From: Pseudaminobacter sp040045035
GTDB lineage: Bacteria; Pseudomonadota; Alphaproteobacteria; Rhizobiales; Rhizobiaceae
Assembly (NCBI RefSeq): GCF_040045035.1
Contig: NZ_JBDZDS010000013.1
Location: forward strand, 1-64,000
DNA length: 64,000 bases
Direction: 5' to 3'
The notes below the pieces were generated by a model. The model was not told the DNA's origin and did no database searches. It saw only the letters and a list, made by a program, of their open reading frames with translations. The translations under genes were made by a program, and so were the position numbers. Below are positions 9,600 through 18,569 of the stretch, piece by piece (within the stretch, counting starts at the first letter, position 1; every line of letters starts with the position of its first letter).

Positions 9600-10063
9600 C
9601 GTTCGGTCACTGGCCGATAGGAGGGATGCTTTGGATGGCTAACTCGGCTCGAGCACCAACGCTGCCCAAGCGATTGCTTAGGCGTCTGTTGTCCTCACCC
9701 CACGCATGCGGACGGGCACTTACAAGGGCTGGTCATGGAAACTGCAGGATGCTTTTGGTAGTATAAAGACGCAGGGGCCCGGCTGCCTTCCTTGTGGCAA
9801 CTTCACGCGCGCACTCCTTGCCACGCCACAAAGTGGGTGCCGGTCGGGGTTTCCCCTGGTTCTGCTATCGTCGAAGGGGCGCTCGAGGCCGTTTCCGAGC
9901 GTAACCTCCATGTCCGCTATCGGGCGTTGGCGAAGCTGTGTTCGACGACCGACTTGGGGCGCATTGCGGACTCGCGGGAAGCGTGGTGACCCAAGCCAGG
10001 GCCCTCCCGAAATCGACCAGCTTGCTCGAATAGCAACTGCCACATACCTCGCCTGCACTTCGC
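9600..10063. other. Intergenic stretch with no recognised gene
   Basis: About 460 bases between the peptidase and the IS5-family element. Open frames on both strands are short and show no family I recognise. Part of this stretch may derive from old mobile elements. It should also hold the 3' continuation of the kinase gene cut by the insertion sequence, but the in-frame sequence beyond the target site does not look like a kinase C-terminus. Confidence 0.35.
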
Positions 10064-10066
10064 TAA

Positions 10067-10925
10067 GAGGGCGTTTGGAAATTAGCCTGTTGCGAGCCGG
10101 TTGAGCATGAGGCGAGTTGTTGCGATGTCGATCATCGTTTCGGATGTCTGGACACGATAATCGTAATCCTTGCTGAGCCGACGATTGCGTCCGAGCCAGG
10201 CAAAGCTGCGCTCCACGATCCAGGTCAAACCGGTGATCTTGAAGGCGCGTTGACGCCGCTTGACGATGTGCAACTGCCAACCTTGCTGCTCCGCCAGGGC
10301 GCTGGCGAGTATCTCGCTCTCATGCCCGGCATCGGCGATGACGGTGGTGATCGCCGGAAAGATCGCCTTCAGTCCGGCGATCAGTAGGGCTGCGGCGCGC
10401 CGGTCCGAAATATCGGCAGCCTCGACGCGATTGGCGATCGGCAGGCCGAGCGTATCGACCAGAATGTGTCGCTTTCGACCCTTCACCCGCTTGAAGGCGT
10501 CAAAGCCGCGGGTCCCGCCGACCTCGGTGGTTTTTACCGATTGCCCATCCATGATCACGACGGTTGGGCATTCCGCGCGGCCGGAACGGATGCGTGTCAG
10601 CCGGTAGATCTCACGTTGCAGGCGAACCCAGACGCCGCTGCGCTGCCATGACCGGAAATACCAATAGACCCTGTTCCAAGCTGGAAACTCTCTCGGCAAT
10701 TGCCGCCATTGGCAGCCGGTGCGCAGCAGGTAGAATATCGCGTCGATCACAGCCCGACGGTTGACCCGTCGTCGCCGGCCGCGCCGGCTGGGTGTCGGGA
10801 GCAGCGGTTCAACAATCGACCATTGCTCATCTGTCACGTTCGTTGCGTATTGGCTACCGCTCATCCCTTGCCCCCCGTTCCTTGGAAGCAAGGGACACTG
10901 CAATTCTTAATTTCCAAACATGCTC
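10067..10925 (-). mobile_element. Complete IS5-family insertion sequence, 859 bp
   Basis: The left end GAGGGCGTTTGGAAATTA and the right end, read inward as GAGCATGTTTGGAAATTA, form imperfect inverted repeats. The element is flanked by a 3-bp direct repeat TAA (10064-10066 and 10926-10928), as expected for the IS1031/ISL2-like branches that duplicate TNA. One transposase gene fills it. The intact duplication and open frame point to recent transposition. A truncated relative lies at 40291-40541. Confidence 0.88.
10082..10864 (-). CDS. IS5-family transposase
   Basis: The 260-aa DDE transposase is intact. It has an N-terminal DUF4096-type region (TDEQWSIVEPLLP), the first Asp in VVIMDGQSVKTTE, the second in TVIADAGHESE, and the Glu in TWIVERSFAWLGRNRRLSKDYD. 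The start at MSGSQ is preceded by a purine-rich AAGGG; an alternative ATG 13 codons upstream lies closer to the IS end. It catalyses movement of the 859-bp element that contains it. Confidence 0.9.
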   Translation of the reverse strand: MSGSQYATNVTDEQWSIVEPLLPTPSRRGRRRRVNRRAVIDAIFYLLRTGCQWRQLPREFPAWNRVYWYFRSWQRSGVWVRLQREIYRLTRIRSGRAECPTVVIMDGQSVKTTEVGGTRGFDAFKRVKGRKRHILVDTLGLPIANRVEAADISDRRAAALLIAGLKAIFPAITTVIADAGHESEILASALAEQQGWQLHIVKRRQRAFKITGLTWIVERSFAWLGRNRRLSKDYDYRVQTSETMIDIATTRLMLNRLATG

Positions 10926-11792
10926 TAACGACCGCAGATGCTGGACCGCCACCAGCCAACGCAGCGCTTCGCGCAGCTCGGCAGTGTCCTCGGCCTGGCC
11001 ATAGCCGGCGAGGAAGGCACGCCACAGCCCTGCCGCTTCATCGCCGGCGGCGAGCTCGAGCCACCAGCCGATGGTGGCCAGATCGAGCCATTGCGGCCCC
11101 TGGCCGCAATCATCGAAATCGAACATCACGATCCGGTCGCCCGTCCGGTGCAGGTTAGCCAGCCGGAAATCGCCGTGGCAGAACCCGACAGGCCCGGTTG
11201 CGCGGTCCGCCTCCTGCTTGCGCAGATCGGCGATCGCAGCGGCCAGCCTGTCTCGGCCACCCTTCCAGCGGTCGCCGACCTGGGCAATGGTCCGGTCAAC
11301 CTCGGCCCCGGTCGCCAGCTCGCGACAGGGAGCTAGGCTGGCCAGCCGGGATTGGCCATGCAGTTCGGCCAGGGCAGCGCCTGCAGCCCGAAGATCCTCG
11401 GCCCGCTCCCAGACCGGCTCGCCGGTGGCCACCCGGAACACCGCCATCGGCCTCGCCTCGGCGTTGGCCAGCTGCAGCCACGTCAGAAATCGCTGCTGGC
11501 GGTTGGCCATAGCGAGGGCCACGTCTAGCCAGGAGCTGGCCACCACCGTGTCAAGCACTGCCAATTCGGCCTCGATGTCGGCATCAGACCTGCCGGCGGG
11601 CCGGTACAGGCGACCATAGGCCACAGGTCCCTGTTCCGGCCCTACAGCAAGCGTCCGGTTGACGCCCTGGACGACCCCGTGCGCACCTTCGCCTGCGAGG
11701 CAGTAATCGGCCTGCAGGGCCGCCCGGACCGCTTGCTCTACGATCTCCCGCTCACCTGATCCCATGCCAGCCTCGTCCCACGCGGCATTCAA
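10926..11792 (-). pseudogene. APH-family phosphotransferase, 3' end cut off by the IS
   Basis: About 289 residues of an aminoglycoside-phosphotransferase-fold kinase remain. They include the Brenner-type motif CHGDFRLANLH and the Mg-binding MFDFDDCGQG about 15 residues later, so the catalytic centre is present. Family members phosphorylate small alcohols (homoserine, choline, sugars, antibiotics). The last native codon is TTA at 10926-10928; from there the frame runs into the IS as EHVWKLR. Start is uncertain: TTG at 11792 or ATG at 11765, each with a fair ribosome site. It points the same way as the ABC exporter at 12437. Substrate unknown. Confidence 0.7.
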
Positions 11793-11815
11793 GCACGTCC
11801 CTCGCAGTAGCTGGG

Positions 11816-12507
11816 ATGCTGCACCGGCTCCCCCAGGGTGCGCGAGACATGACCCTTCACCAAGAACCCCGTATACCTGGCCATCCGGGAACGCCTACTG
11901 CTGAGCCACTGGCCCCCGGAACCGCACTGCGGCCCGCCGAAATCGCCGACACGCTGCGCGTTAGCGTCTCGCCGGAGGCGCTGATCCCCCTCTCAGAACG
12001 AGGGCTGGCCAGCAACGCGAGAAGCTGGGATTTGTGGCTGCAATCCGACTCCACCACCAGCGCCAACTACTGCAGGCTGCTGACGCAGCTCTGCCGTGAC
12101 AGCCTCGGCACTATCGCTCGCGCGGCCGTCACGGCCATCGCGGCCCGCCAATTCACCGACTAGCTGGCTGCGATCGCCCCCGACGACTTTCCGACAAGCA
12201 ATGCCTGCGCTTTGCCGCGGCCTGCCGCCGCGTGCTACTGGCCGGGCCGTATATGGCCATCGTTGACCACATCGGCGACGTGACCGTTGCCCACGCCTCT
12301 GCGACGGTAGGGACCGATGCCTACTACCGTCGCCTTGCGGGGGAATTCAACGACTTCGGCCGCCGCCTCATTCAAGGCGACAGTCGACGCATCCGGACCG
12401 GCGTAGAACAGTATTTCGCCCGCAGAGCGGCCGAAATCACGCAGGCAGAGGCTCGCCTTGCAGCGCTTCCGGCTTCGACAGGCTCAGTACCTGGTCGTCG
12501 CTCGTGA
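11816..12507 (+). pseudogene. Degenerate GntR-like regulator, frameshifted
   Basis: Two successive frames (11816-12163 and the frame ending 12507) may form one broken gene. The first contains RPAEIADTLRVSVSPEALIPLSERGLAS, which resembles a GntR winged-helix recognition region with a couple of residues lost. The second contains YYRRLAGEFNDFGRRLIQGDSRRIRTGVEQYF, resembling the last helices of an FCD-type ligand domain. The 3' end overlaps the convergent ABC exporter by about 70 bases. The identification is weak because the motif is incomplete. Confidence 0.35.
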
Positions 12508-14137
12508 TGACTCCTAATCGGTGCGTCACAGCAATAACCGTGGTCTCTGCGCCGATGGCGCGCAGGTTGGCGAAAATGCCACGCTCGGTGGCTTCGTCCA
12601 AGGCTGAACTCGCTTCATCGAGGATGAGTATCTGCGGCCTGGCGATCAGCGCCCGCGCGATCGCCAGTCGCTGACGTTCGCCGCCACTGAGAAGCTGACC
12701 GCGTTCCCCGATTACGAAATCCAGACCGTCCTGCAGACTGGCCAGCTTGCCGCCCAGTTGCACCGCTTCAAGCGCCTCTCTCACCTCCAGGTCGGAGAAA
12801 TCGCGGCCGAACAGCACGTTGTCACGAATGCTGAGGTTCATCAGCATTGGTTCCTGCGGGACATAACCGATTGTCGCCAGATAGGCCTCGATGTTGACGC
12901 TGCCGCGCTCGATCCCGGCGACTTTCACAGTGCCGTCATAGGCGTCGTTGATGCCCAGCAGGATCTGCAGCAGGCTCGATTTGCCCGCGCCGGATGGACC
13001 GATGATGAAGTTCAGACGGCCCGGCTCGAACCTGGCCGACAGGTCCGACAGGACCGGCCGGTCCTCAGGGGCATAGGCAAAGGACAGGTGCGACAGCTCG
13101 ACCGCAAGCGGTCGCCCTGCAGGCAACGTCTGGCCGCCGTCCCGCACCCGTGATGCCGGATGCTGGTCCAGCTCCGATTGCAACATGCCCGCCAGAACCT
13201 TCGCCATGACAAATTCGCTGATTGCGGCCGCGATCATTTCAAAGGGCCGGTTCAACTGGACGAGAACCATGCTCACGAGCACGACCTGATTGAGAAGGTC
13301 CGGTGATTTCAGCGTCAGCACCAGCATGGCCAGGATGCTTGCGTACTGGATAAACACCAATGCGCCCTGGATCGCACCAAAGCGAAGCCGGACACGATAG
13401 AACGCAAGCCATTGCATCTGCGCGCCTTTGGCGAAATTCTCATAGAGAGCTTGCACCCAGGGCTGCGCCCGGAAAATCTTGATCGACACGACGTTGGCAA
13501 CCACATTGCCAAGCAGGTTGGCGCCTTCGTTCGCCTTCTCTGCTGCGCTTTTGTGGTAGGGCTTCGCCGCAGCGCTGGCCCGCATGGTAAGCCAGACCGA
13601 CGCGACGCCGTAGACGACGACAAATACGGCAACAACCCAGCTGACGTACCCGCCGATGGCGAGAAACGACAAAACCAAATCGACTGTCCCGGCCAATACG
13701 ACCATTAAAAACATCTGGATGTAGATCGTGTTCGACATGTGCAGGTTGCGCACCAACGTGGTCAATTTCGCCGCGTTGTTGGTGACAAAGATCGAGCCGC
13801 CTGCGGACAACAAAGCCGCCAGCGATTTCTTGTTCGTCTCCAGTATTACGTCCTGCTCAATGACGTTCATCAGCACCATGCGCACGTCAGCCAGGAGCCG
13901 AGTGCCGGCCATCGCGAGCGCGAAAGCGAGGAAGATCCCAAGGAGCATCCCCGTCGTATAAGAGCCGGCGCCAATGACCTTGACCGCGTGCGCGAAAAGC
14001 AGCGGCCCGGCCACTGCGCAAAGTGACGCGAGCAGCGTCACTGCGAGGAACAACGCGATTGTGCCTTTGCGACGCCCGGCAACCGTTCCGAGAATGTCAC
14101 GCTGTATTTGAGGAAGAAACTGACCCGCCTTGACCAT
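12437..14137 (-). CDS. ABC exporter, fused membrane and ATPase domains
   Basis: The 566-aa half-transporter has an N-terminal six-helix exporter domain (about residues 25-310) and a C-terminal nucleotide-binding domain. The latter has Walker A GPSGAGKSS, signature LLSGGERQR, Walker B ILILDEASSALD and the H-loop VTHRL. A homodimer would form a complete type-IV exporter such as MsbA, lipid, peptide or drug exporters. The start at 14137 follows GGATGGGGTT. The upstream frame (14097-14348) overlaps its first codons. Neighbouring broken kinase and regulator genes may once have belonged with it; the cargo is unknown. Confidence 0.85.
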   Translation of the reverse strand: MVKAGQFLPQIQRDILGTVAGRRKGTIALFLAVTLLASLCAVAGPLLFAHAVKVIGAGSYTTGMLLGIFLAFALAMAGTRLLADVRMVLMNVIEQDVILETNKKSLAALLSAGGSIFVTNNAAKLTTLVRNLHMSNTIYIQMFLMVVLAGTVDLVLSFLAIGGYVSWVVAVFVVVYGVASVWLTMRASAAAKPYHKSAAEKANEGANLLGNVVANVVSIKIFRAQPWVQALYENFAKGAQMQWLAFYRVRLRFGAIQGALVFIQYASILAMLVLTLKSPDLLNQVVLVSMVLVQLNRPFEMIAAAISEFVMAKVLAGMLQSELDQHPASRVRDGGQTLPAGRPLAVELSHLSFAYAPEDRPVLSDLSARFEPGRLNFIIGPSGAGKSSLLQILLGINDAYDGTVKVAGIERGSVNIEAYLATIGYVPQEPMLMNLSIRDNVLFGRDFSDLEVREALEAVQLGGKLASLQDGLDFVIGERGQLLSGGERQRLAIARALIARPQILILDEASSALDEATERGIFANLRAIGAETTVIAVTHRLGVITSDDQVLSLSKPEALQGEPLPA

Positions 14138-14348
14138 AGAACCCCATCCAATCCGCTATTCCACGAGCCTTAACTAAGGCTTGGGCGCTCTCATGATCAA
14201 CGCGGCCTTTGATCAGATTGCTTATCTGGACTTTGCAGACTATTTTGAAATGACAAGGAAGGCTGTCCACGAGACTAGGATCAAGGCCTACAAAATCTTC
14301 GTAAGTGAACTCACTTCGCGTCGCCACGCGCCTTGTTGAAAAGATCAA
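14097..14348 (-). CDS. Small unrecognised ORF upstream of the ABC exporter
   Basis: An 83-aa frame overlaps the slipin 3' end by 38 bases and the exporter start by 41 bases. It reads through DPSLVDSLPCHFKIV and AQALVKARGIADWMGF, which does not match a family I know. It has no obvious ribosome site and could be the tail of a protein truncated when the slipin/NfeD block was joined here. Listed only as a possibility. Confidence 0.2.
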   Translation of the reverse strand: MIFSTRRVATRSEFTYEDFVGLDPSLVDSLPCHFKIVCKVQISNLIKGRVDHESAQALVKARGIADWMGFYGQGGSVSSSNTA

Positions 14349-15075
14349 ACAGGTCGATCGGCAGCGGAAACACTATCGTCGACGAGCGCTCGCCCGAAAT
14401 GTCGTGCAGCGCCTCGAAATAGCGCAACTGCATGGCCCGCGGCTCCTCGGCCAGCATCTTGCCGGCCTCGACCAGCTTTTGCGCGGCCTGCTGCTCGCCC
14501 TCGGCATTGATCACCTTGGCGCGGCGCAGCCGTTCGGCCTCGGCCTGCTTGGCAATCGCCCGGATCATACTCTCGTTGAGGTCGACATGCTTGATCTCGA
14601 CATTAGTTACCTTGATGCCCCAGGCGTCGGTCTGTTGGTCGAGGATTTCCTGGATGTCGGCGTTGAGCTTGTCGCGTTCGGCCAGCATCTCGTCGAGTTC
14701 GTGCTTGCCGAGTACCGAGCGCACCGTCGTCTGCGCAAGCTGGCTGGTCGCGGCCATGTAGTCCTCGACCCGGATTATCGCGCGTTCGGGGTCGACGATA
14801 CGGAAATAGAGCACCGCATTGACCTTTACCGAGACGTTGTCGCGCGAAATCACGTCCTGTGGCGGCACGTCCTGCACCACGACGCGGAGATCGACCCTTA
14901 CCATCTGCTGGACGAAGGGGATGAGGATGATCAGCCCCGGCCCCTTCACGCCCGTGAAGCGGCCCAGCGTGAAGACAATGCCACGCTCATATTCCCTCAG
15001 GATGCGGATGGTGGCGGAGAGGAACAGGGCAATGACGGCAGCGAGTGCCAGATAGGTCACATAGACAATCATCAT
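14311..15075 (-). CDS. Slipin family protein (stomatin/prohibitin, SPFH domain)
   Basis: The 254-aa protein has one N-terminal membrane segment (VYVTYLALAAVIALFLSATI) followed by an SPFH domain (GIVFTLGRFTGVKGPGLIILIPF onward) and a charged coiled-coil rich in AEAERLRRAKVINAEGEQQ. It is the usual partner of the NfeD protease, 5 bases upstream; the pair forms membrane microdomain complexes. The start at 15075 has GGAGGG 8 bases before it. In archaeal homologues the protease cuts the stomatin C-terminus. Confidence 0.92.
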   Translation of the reverse strand: MMIVYVTYLALAAVIALFLSATIRILREYERGIVFTLGRFTGVKGPGLIILIPFVQQMVRVDLRVVVQDVPPQDVISRDNVSVKVNAVLYFRIVDPERAIIRVEDYMAATSQLAQTTVRSVLGKHELDEMLAERDKLNADIQEILDQQTDAWGIKVTNVEIKHVDLNESMIRAIAKQAEAERLRRAKVINAEGEQQAAQKLVEAGKMLAEEPRAMQLRYFEALHDISGERSSTIVFPLPIDLFDLFNKARGDAK

Positions 15076-15080
15076 CGTCG

Positions 15081-16481
15081 CTACCCTCCATTGCTTGCTT
15101 CTTGTGTCGCTCGACGTCGGACCGTCAGGACGAGGTCCTTGACGCCCACCACCTCGGCGCTGTCTCCAGGCGCGAGAGGCTCGTCGGCTTTCGCCCGCCA
15201 GCGCTCGCCTTGCGCGAATACATGGCCCTCATCGCCCGACCAGTCGATGATCTCGACCGGCAATCCGTTCATCGCCTGCGCGCCGACGCGCGACGGACTT
15301 CTGCGCGCTGCCCACAGATAGCTGCCCGACAGCAAGGCCAGGCCGAGCGTCAAGGCGGCGGCGATGCCGACGACGAACCACGACAATTCAAATCCCGGCC
15401 CTCTCACCCGGAGCAGCATGGCAGCCCCGAGGAGGAACGCCACGACACCTCCGAGGCCAAGCACGACGGTGGGGTTGAAGGCCTCCATGACGAGGAAGGC
15501 GATGCCGAGCAGCATCAGCGCCAGACCGGCAAAGTTGATCGGCAAAAGGTCGAGCGCATAGAGCGCGAGCAACAGGGCCAGGGTGCCGATGACACCGGGC
15601 GCCACCATGCCGGGGCTCGAAAACTCGAAGACCAGGCCATAGACGCCCACCAGCAGCAGGATGATTGCGACATTCGGGTCGGTGATGATCGACAAAAGCC
15701 GGATCAGCCCGCCGGCTTCCAGCGTCTCGATCGTCAGGTCGTTGGTCGCCAGCGCATCCTTCTTGCCGGCGACCTCGACCGTGCGCCCGTTTGCCTGCTG
15801 CAGCAGATCGGCAGGATCCCGGGCGATGATCTCGATGACGTGCTGCTGCAGGGCGGCGGTGGCAGAGAGGCTGGCCGCCTCACGAACCGCCTTTTCCGCC
15901 CAGTCGGCATTGCGCCCGCGCAGTTCGGCCAGCGAGCGGATGAAGGCAACCGCATCATTGATCACCTTGGCCATCATCGCATCGCCTGGCGGGTGGGCCC
16001 CGGTCGCGTTCTTCTGGTCTCCGCCTTCGCCGCCTTTGTTGTCTCCGCCGCCGGGCAAGGGTGACGGCGACCCGCCGAGTTCAACCGGCGTCGCCGCACC
16101 CAGATTGGTGCCCGGTGCCATCGCAGCCAGATGGGTTGCATAGAGGATATAAGTGCCGGCACTTGCCGCGTGCGCGCCCGACGGCGCGACATAGCCGATG
16201 ACGGGAATGGGCGACGCCACGATATCGGCGATCATCTCGCGCATGGAGGTAACCAGCCCGCCCGGCGTGTTCATCTCGAGGATGACCACCTCGGCGTTGC
16301 GCTCCACCGCTGTAGCCAGACCTTCTTTTAGCTGCCGTGCGCTGGCCGGGCCGATGGCCCCGTCGACATCGATGATTAGCGCCAGCTTTGCCCGGTCACT
16401 CGCCTCTCCGGTTGAGGACAGGGGAGCGAAGGCTGCGACCACGAGAGCCGCAGCAAGAAGGGCCATACGCGCGATTTTCAC
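15081..16481 (-). CDS. NfeD-type membrane serine protease (ClpP class)
   Basis: The product is about 466 aa with a signal/anchor, then a ClpP-like domain with the oxyanion segment MNTPGG and the nucleophile in SGAHAASAGTYI. A later Lys (KAVREAASLSATAAL) is likely to complete a Ser-Lys dyad. Several membrane helices (IILLLVGVYGLVFEF and others) and a C-terminal OB-fold NfeD domain follow. I chose GTG at 16481 (VKIARMALLAAAL), with GGAG eight bases upstream and a signal sequence right after it, over an ATG 43 codons further out. A Gly/Asn-rich loop (about residues 145-180) splits the protease domain. It is co-transcribed with the slipin. Confidence 0.88.
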   Translation of the reverse strand: MKIARMALLAAALVVAAFAPLSSTGEASDRAKLALIIDVDGAIGPASARQLKEGLATAVERNAEVVILEMNTPGGLVTSMREMIADIVASPIPVIGYVAPSGAHAASAGTYILYATHLAAMAPGTNLGAATPVELGGSPSPLPGGGDNKGGEGGDQKNATGAHPPGDAMMAKVINDAVAFIRSLAELRGRNADWAEKAVREAASLSATAALQQHVIEIIARDPADLLQQANGRTVEVAGKKDALATNDLTIETLEAGGLIRLLSIITDPNVAIILLLVGVYGLVFEFSSPGMVAPGVIGTLALLLALYALDLLPINFAGLALMLLGIAFLVMEAFNPTVVLGLGGVVAFLLGAAMLLRVRGPGFELSWFVVGIAAALTLGLALLSGSYLWAARRSPSRVGAQAMNGLPVEIIDWSGDEGHVFAQGERWRAKADEPLAPGDSAEVVGVKDLVLTVRRRATQEASNGG

Positions 16482-16766
16482 GCTCAAAGCTCCATTTAAT
16501 AAGATATGGGCCAGATTTTGCCGGATTCCATGACTGGTCTGCCCGCCAAAGAGCTCACTGGCGAATCGTCGTCTAGAATGAGACGGCGGCAAGCCAGTTG
16601 TGAAACTCAACGCGCACGAAGTTGTGCGTCTAAGGTGGTCTGCATAAGGAAAACACGTCGACCGACGTGTCGATCAGAGGGCGAAGTTTGTGTTCATCAA
16701 ACTTTGGTTTGGTACAATCGCATTTTGGATCTTTATCGATCCTCGTAAAATAGATCCCAGCGAAGC
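16482..16766. other. Intergenic region upstream of nfeD
   Basis: This stretch should hold the nfeD-slipin promoter on the minus strand. The part near 16690-16750 is AT-richer than its surroundings. No gene is recognisable, and the right side has lost the body of the autotransporter whose end remains at 16767. Confidence 0.35.
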
Positions 16767-16988
16767 TTGATGGCGGTCCACCAGGAGGGCACAGGTGGTG
16801 GACACGTAAACACCTCCGGCCTGCCGGGCGACAATCGCATGGGCGTGGGGGTCGGCTTCCAGGGCGGCAAGCGCGCCCTGTCGGTCGGCTATCAGCGCAT
16901 GATCCGCCCGAACGCCAGCATTTCCATCCGCGCGGGCTTCTCCGGCAGCGAACGCACCACGGGCATCGGTGCCGGCTTTAACTGGTAA
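16767..16988 (+). pseudogene. YadA-type trimeric autotransporter, C-terminal anchor fragment
   Basis: The frame ends in MGVGVGFQGGKRALSVGYQRM..ASISIRAGFSGSERTTGIGAGFNW, the alternating hydrophobic pattern and terminal aromatic typical of the YadA membrane anchor, which forms a 12-stranded trimeric barrel. Only the last strands remain; the stalk and head are gone. A good terminator follows the stop, so this is the true 3' end of a lost adhesin gene. Confidence 0.7.
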
Positions 16989-17005
16989 GCTCGATGGGGC
17001 ACGGG

Positions 17006-17036
17006 AAAGGGGCGGTCAGGTGCCGCCCCTTTTTTT
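17006..17036 (+). terminator. Rho-independent terminator after the YadA fragment
   Basis: A GGGGCGG/CCGCCCC stem with a seven-base loop is followed by a run of seven T. It lies 18 bases beyond the autotransporter stop and ahead of the HigBA operon. Confidence 0.85.
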
Positions 17037-17071
17037 ATTGCATCTTGTAACGATACGCGATACGGATATCT

Positions 17072-17350
17072 ATGATCGTCAGCTTTCGACACAAGGGCCT
17101 CGAAGCCTTCTACCGCACCGGGTCAACGAAAGGCATCCAAGCGGCCCATGCCCGAAAGCTCGGGATGATCCTAGCCATGCTCGATGTGGCCAAGGAACCG
17201 CAGGACCTGAATCAACCGGGCTTGCGGCTGCATCCCCTGAAAGGCGACCTGAAAGGGCACTGGTCGGTGTGGGTGAACGGCAATTGGCGCATCACCTTCC
17301 GCTTTGACGGGGCCGACGTCGAACTGGTCGATTACCAAGACTACCACTGA
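17072..17350 (+). CDS. higB: HigB toxin (RelE superfamily mRNA interferase)
   Basis: The 92-aa protein of HigB type begins MIVSFRHKGLEAFYRTGSTKGI and ends with the family's GNWRITFRFDGADVELVDYQDYH. HigB cuts mRNA on the ribosome. The antitoxin follows 11 bases downstream, the toxin-first order typical of higBA. It lies on the decayed plasmid backbone and would act as an addiction module. Confidence 0.93.
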   Translation: MIVSFRHKGLEAFYRTGSTKGIQAAHARKLGMILAMLDVAKEPQDLNQPGLRLHPLKGDLKGHWSVWVNGNWRITFRFDGADVELVDYQDYH

Positions 17351-17361
17351 GGACACGAACC

Positions 17362-17649
17362 ATGATCCATACCCATCCTCATCCGGGTGAAATCCTCAAG
17401 GAAACGGTGTTCGAGCCGCTGGAACTGTCCGTGACGGAGGCCGCCGAGCGGCTGGCCATGTCGCGGGTGGCGCTGTCGCGGGTGCTGAACGGCAAGGCCG
17501 GCATCAGCCCCGACCTGGCGCTGCGCCTGGAGAAGGCCGGCGTCAGCACGGCGCGCTTCTGGATCAATCTGCAAGCCAACTACGACCTTTGGGTGGCCAT
17601 GCAGCACGAGCAGCCGCCGGTGCGGCCGCTCCAAAACGCGGCGGCCTGA
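17362..17649 (+). CDS. higA: HigA antitoxin (XRE-type helix-turn-helix)
   Basis: The 95-aa protein begins with the HigA hallmark HPHPGEILKE, followed by an HTH (VTEAAERLAMSRVALSRVLNGKAGISPDLALRLEKA) and STARFWINLQANYDLW. It neutralises HigB and should repress the operon. Immediately downstream a third frame begins (17650) that is broken by an IS6 element. Confidence 0.93.
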   Translation: MIHTHPHPGEILKETVFEPLELSVTEAAERLAMSRVALSRVLNGKAGISPDLALRLEKAGVSTARFWINLQANYDLWVAMQHEQPPVRPLQNAAA

Positions 17650-17746
17650 ATGCAACCCGGCGACACCTTGGACCGGGTGCGGTCCGCAATATACGGCCAG
17701 CTCGACCCGGGCACGCTGACGGCCGAGGAACGGCGGGACTACTACC
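17650..17746 (+). pseudogene. ORF following higBA, truncated by IS6
   Basis: The frame starts directly after the higA stop (MQPGDTLDRVRSAIYGQLDP...RRDYYRF) and is cut after 32 codons by the left terminal repeat of the IS6 element at 17747. The remaining part has no family I recognise. It may have been the third gene of the higBA operon. Confidence 0.45.
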
Positions 17747-18569
17747 GGTTCTGTTGCAAACTTGTGGATCGACGCAGGGTCGCCTGCCTTTTGACGGATT
17801 TCAGGCAGCGATTGCCTCAAACTGTTCCTTGAGTGATGGTGCCGGATTGAAGGCGAAACGGCCTTGCCGCTTGCGCATCATGTGAACCATCTCGATGCCG
17901 CTGAGGGTCACACTTGCTGTGCCAAATGATTTGAACCCCATCATCGGACGGATCCGCCGCTTGATACGTCGATGATCCTGTTCAATCCGATTGTTGAAGT
18001 ATTGGCTCTGGCGAACGCAGATTGGTTTTAAGGCTCGTCGTGATCGGTTCAGCAGACGGTTCTCAGCATCGCATGAGATGATAGCTTCCCGATTGGTCTG
18101 GCTGCCATCAATGACAACGCGGTCCGGCCGGTCGTGGCGTTCCAGAGCCTTGCGCAGAAAGCGCTTGGCCGCCGGCAGATCGCGATGTTCGCTGAACCAG
18201 AATTCAACGGTATCGCCAACGTTGTCGATCGCCCGATAGAGATACATCAGTGGCCTCGGACTTTGATGTAGGTTTCGTCCATATGCCACTTTCCAGTGAC
18301 GGCGCGCTTGCGCCGATTGAAGCGTCCTGCAAGCAGCGGCGCAAAGTGAACCACCCAGCGATGGATTGTCGAATGATCCACCGCAATCCCTCGCTCGGCC
18401 CTCATCTCCTTCAGATCCCGTAGACTCAAACCATATGTCAGGTACCCACGCACGCACAGCAAGATAACTGAACGGTCGAAATGACGGCCCTTGAACATGA
18501 TGATCCCTCCACGGTGGAGAGAGGCCTTCATGAGGCGGCACCGCTTACCGAACGGTTTGCAACAGAACC
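17747..18569 (-). mobile_element. IS6-family element, 823 bp, transposase frameshifted
   Basis: The two ends carry matching 14-base inverted repeats, GGTTCTGTTGCAAA at 17747 and its complement ending at 18569. The size fits the IS6 family. The 8 bases outside each end (CTACTACC and CTATTTTC) differ, so there is no target duplication; flanking DNA was rearranged after or during insertion. A partial second copy of this type is at 53077-53250. Confidence 0.85.
17801..18498 (-). pseudogene. IS6-family transposase, frameshifted
   Basis: The first part (MFKGRHFDRSVILLCVR ... WHMDETYIKVRGH) has the zinc-finger/HTH-like start and the first catalytic Asp, then ends at 18247. The second part continues in another frame (YLYRAIDNVGDTVEF ... 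RVVIDGSQTNREA ... NNRIEQDHRRIKRRIRP) with the other two catalytic residues. A single-base slip near 18250 separates them. Transposition in cis would need a programmed or corrected frame. Confidence 0.85.

Noticed and set aside
9720..10280. 186-aa minus-strand frame overlapping the IS5 left end
   Set aside because: Crosses the IS boundary, so its two halves have different origins; no domain recognised in the part outside the IS.
10926..14348. Possible lasso-peptide or other RiPP cluster (kinase plus ABC exporter)
   Set aside because: No precursor, transglutaminase-like or asparagine-synthetase-like gene could be found in any frame nearby.
14305..16064. Long plus-strand open frames opposite slipin and nfeD
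   Set aside because: They mirror the codon pattern of the true minus-strand genes in GC-rich DNA, have His/Arg/Gln-rich low-quality translations and no domains.
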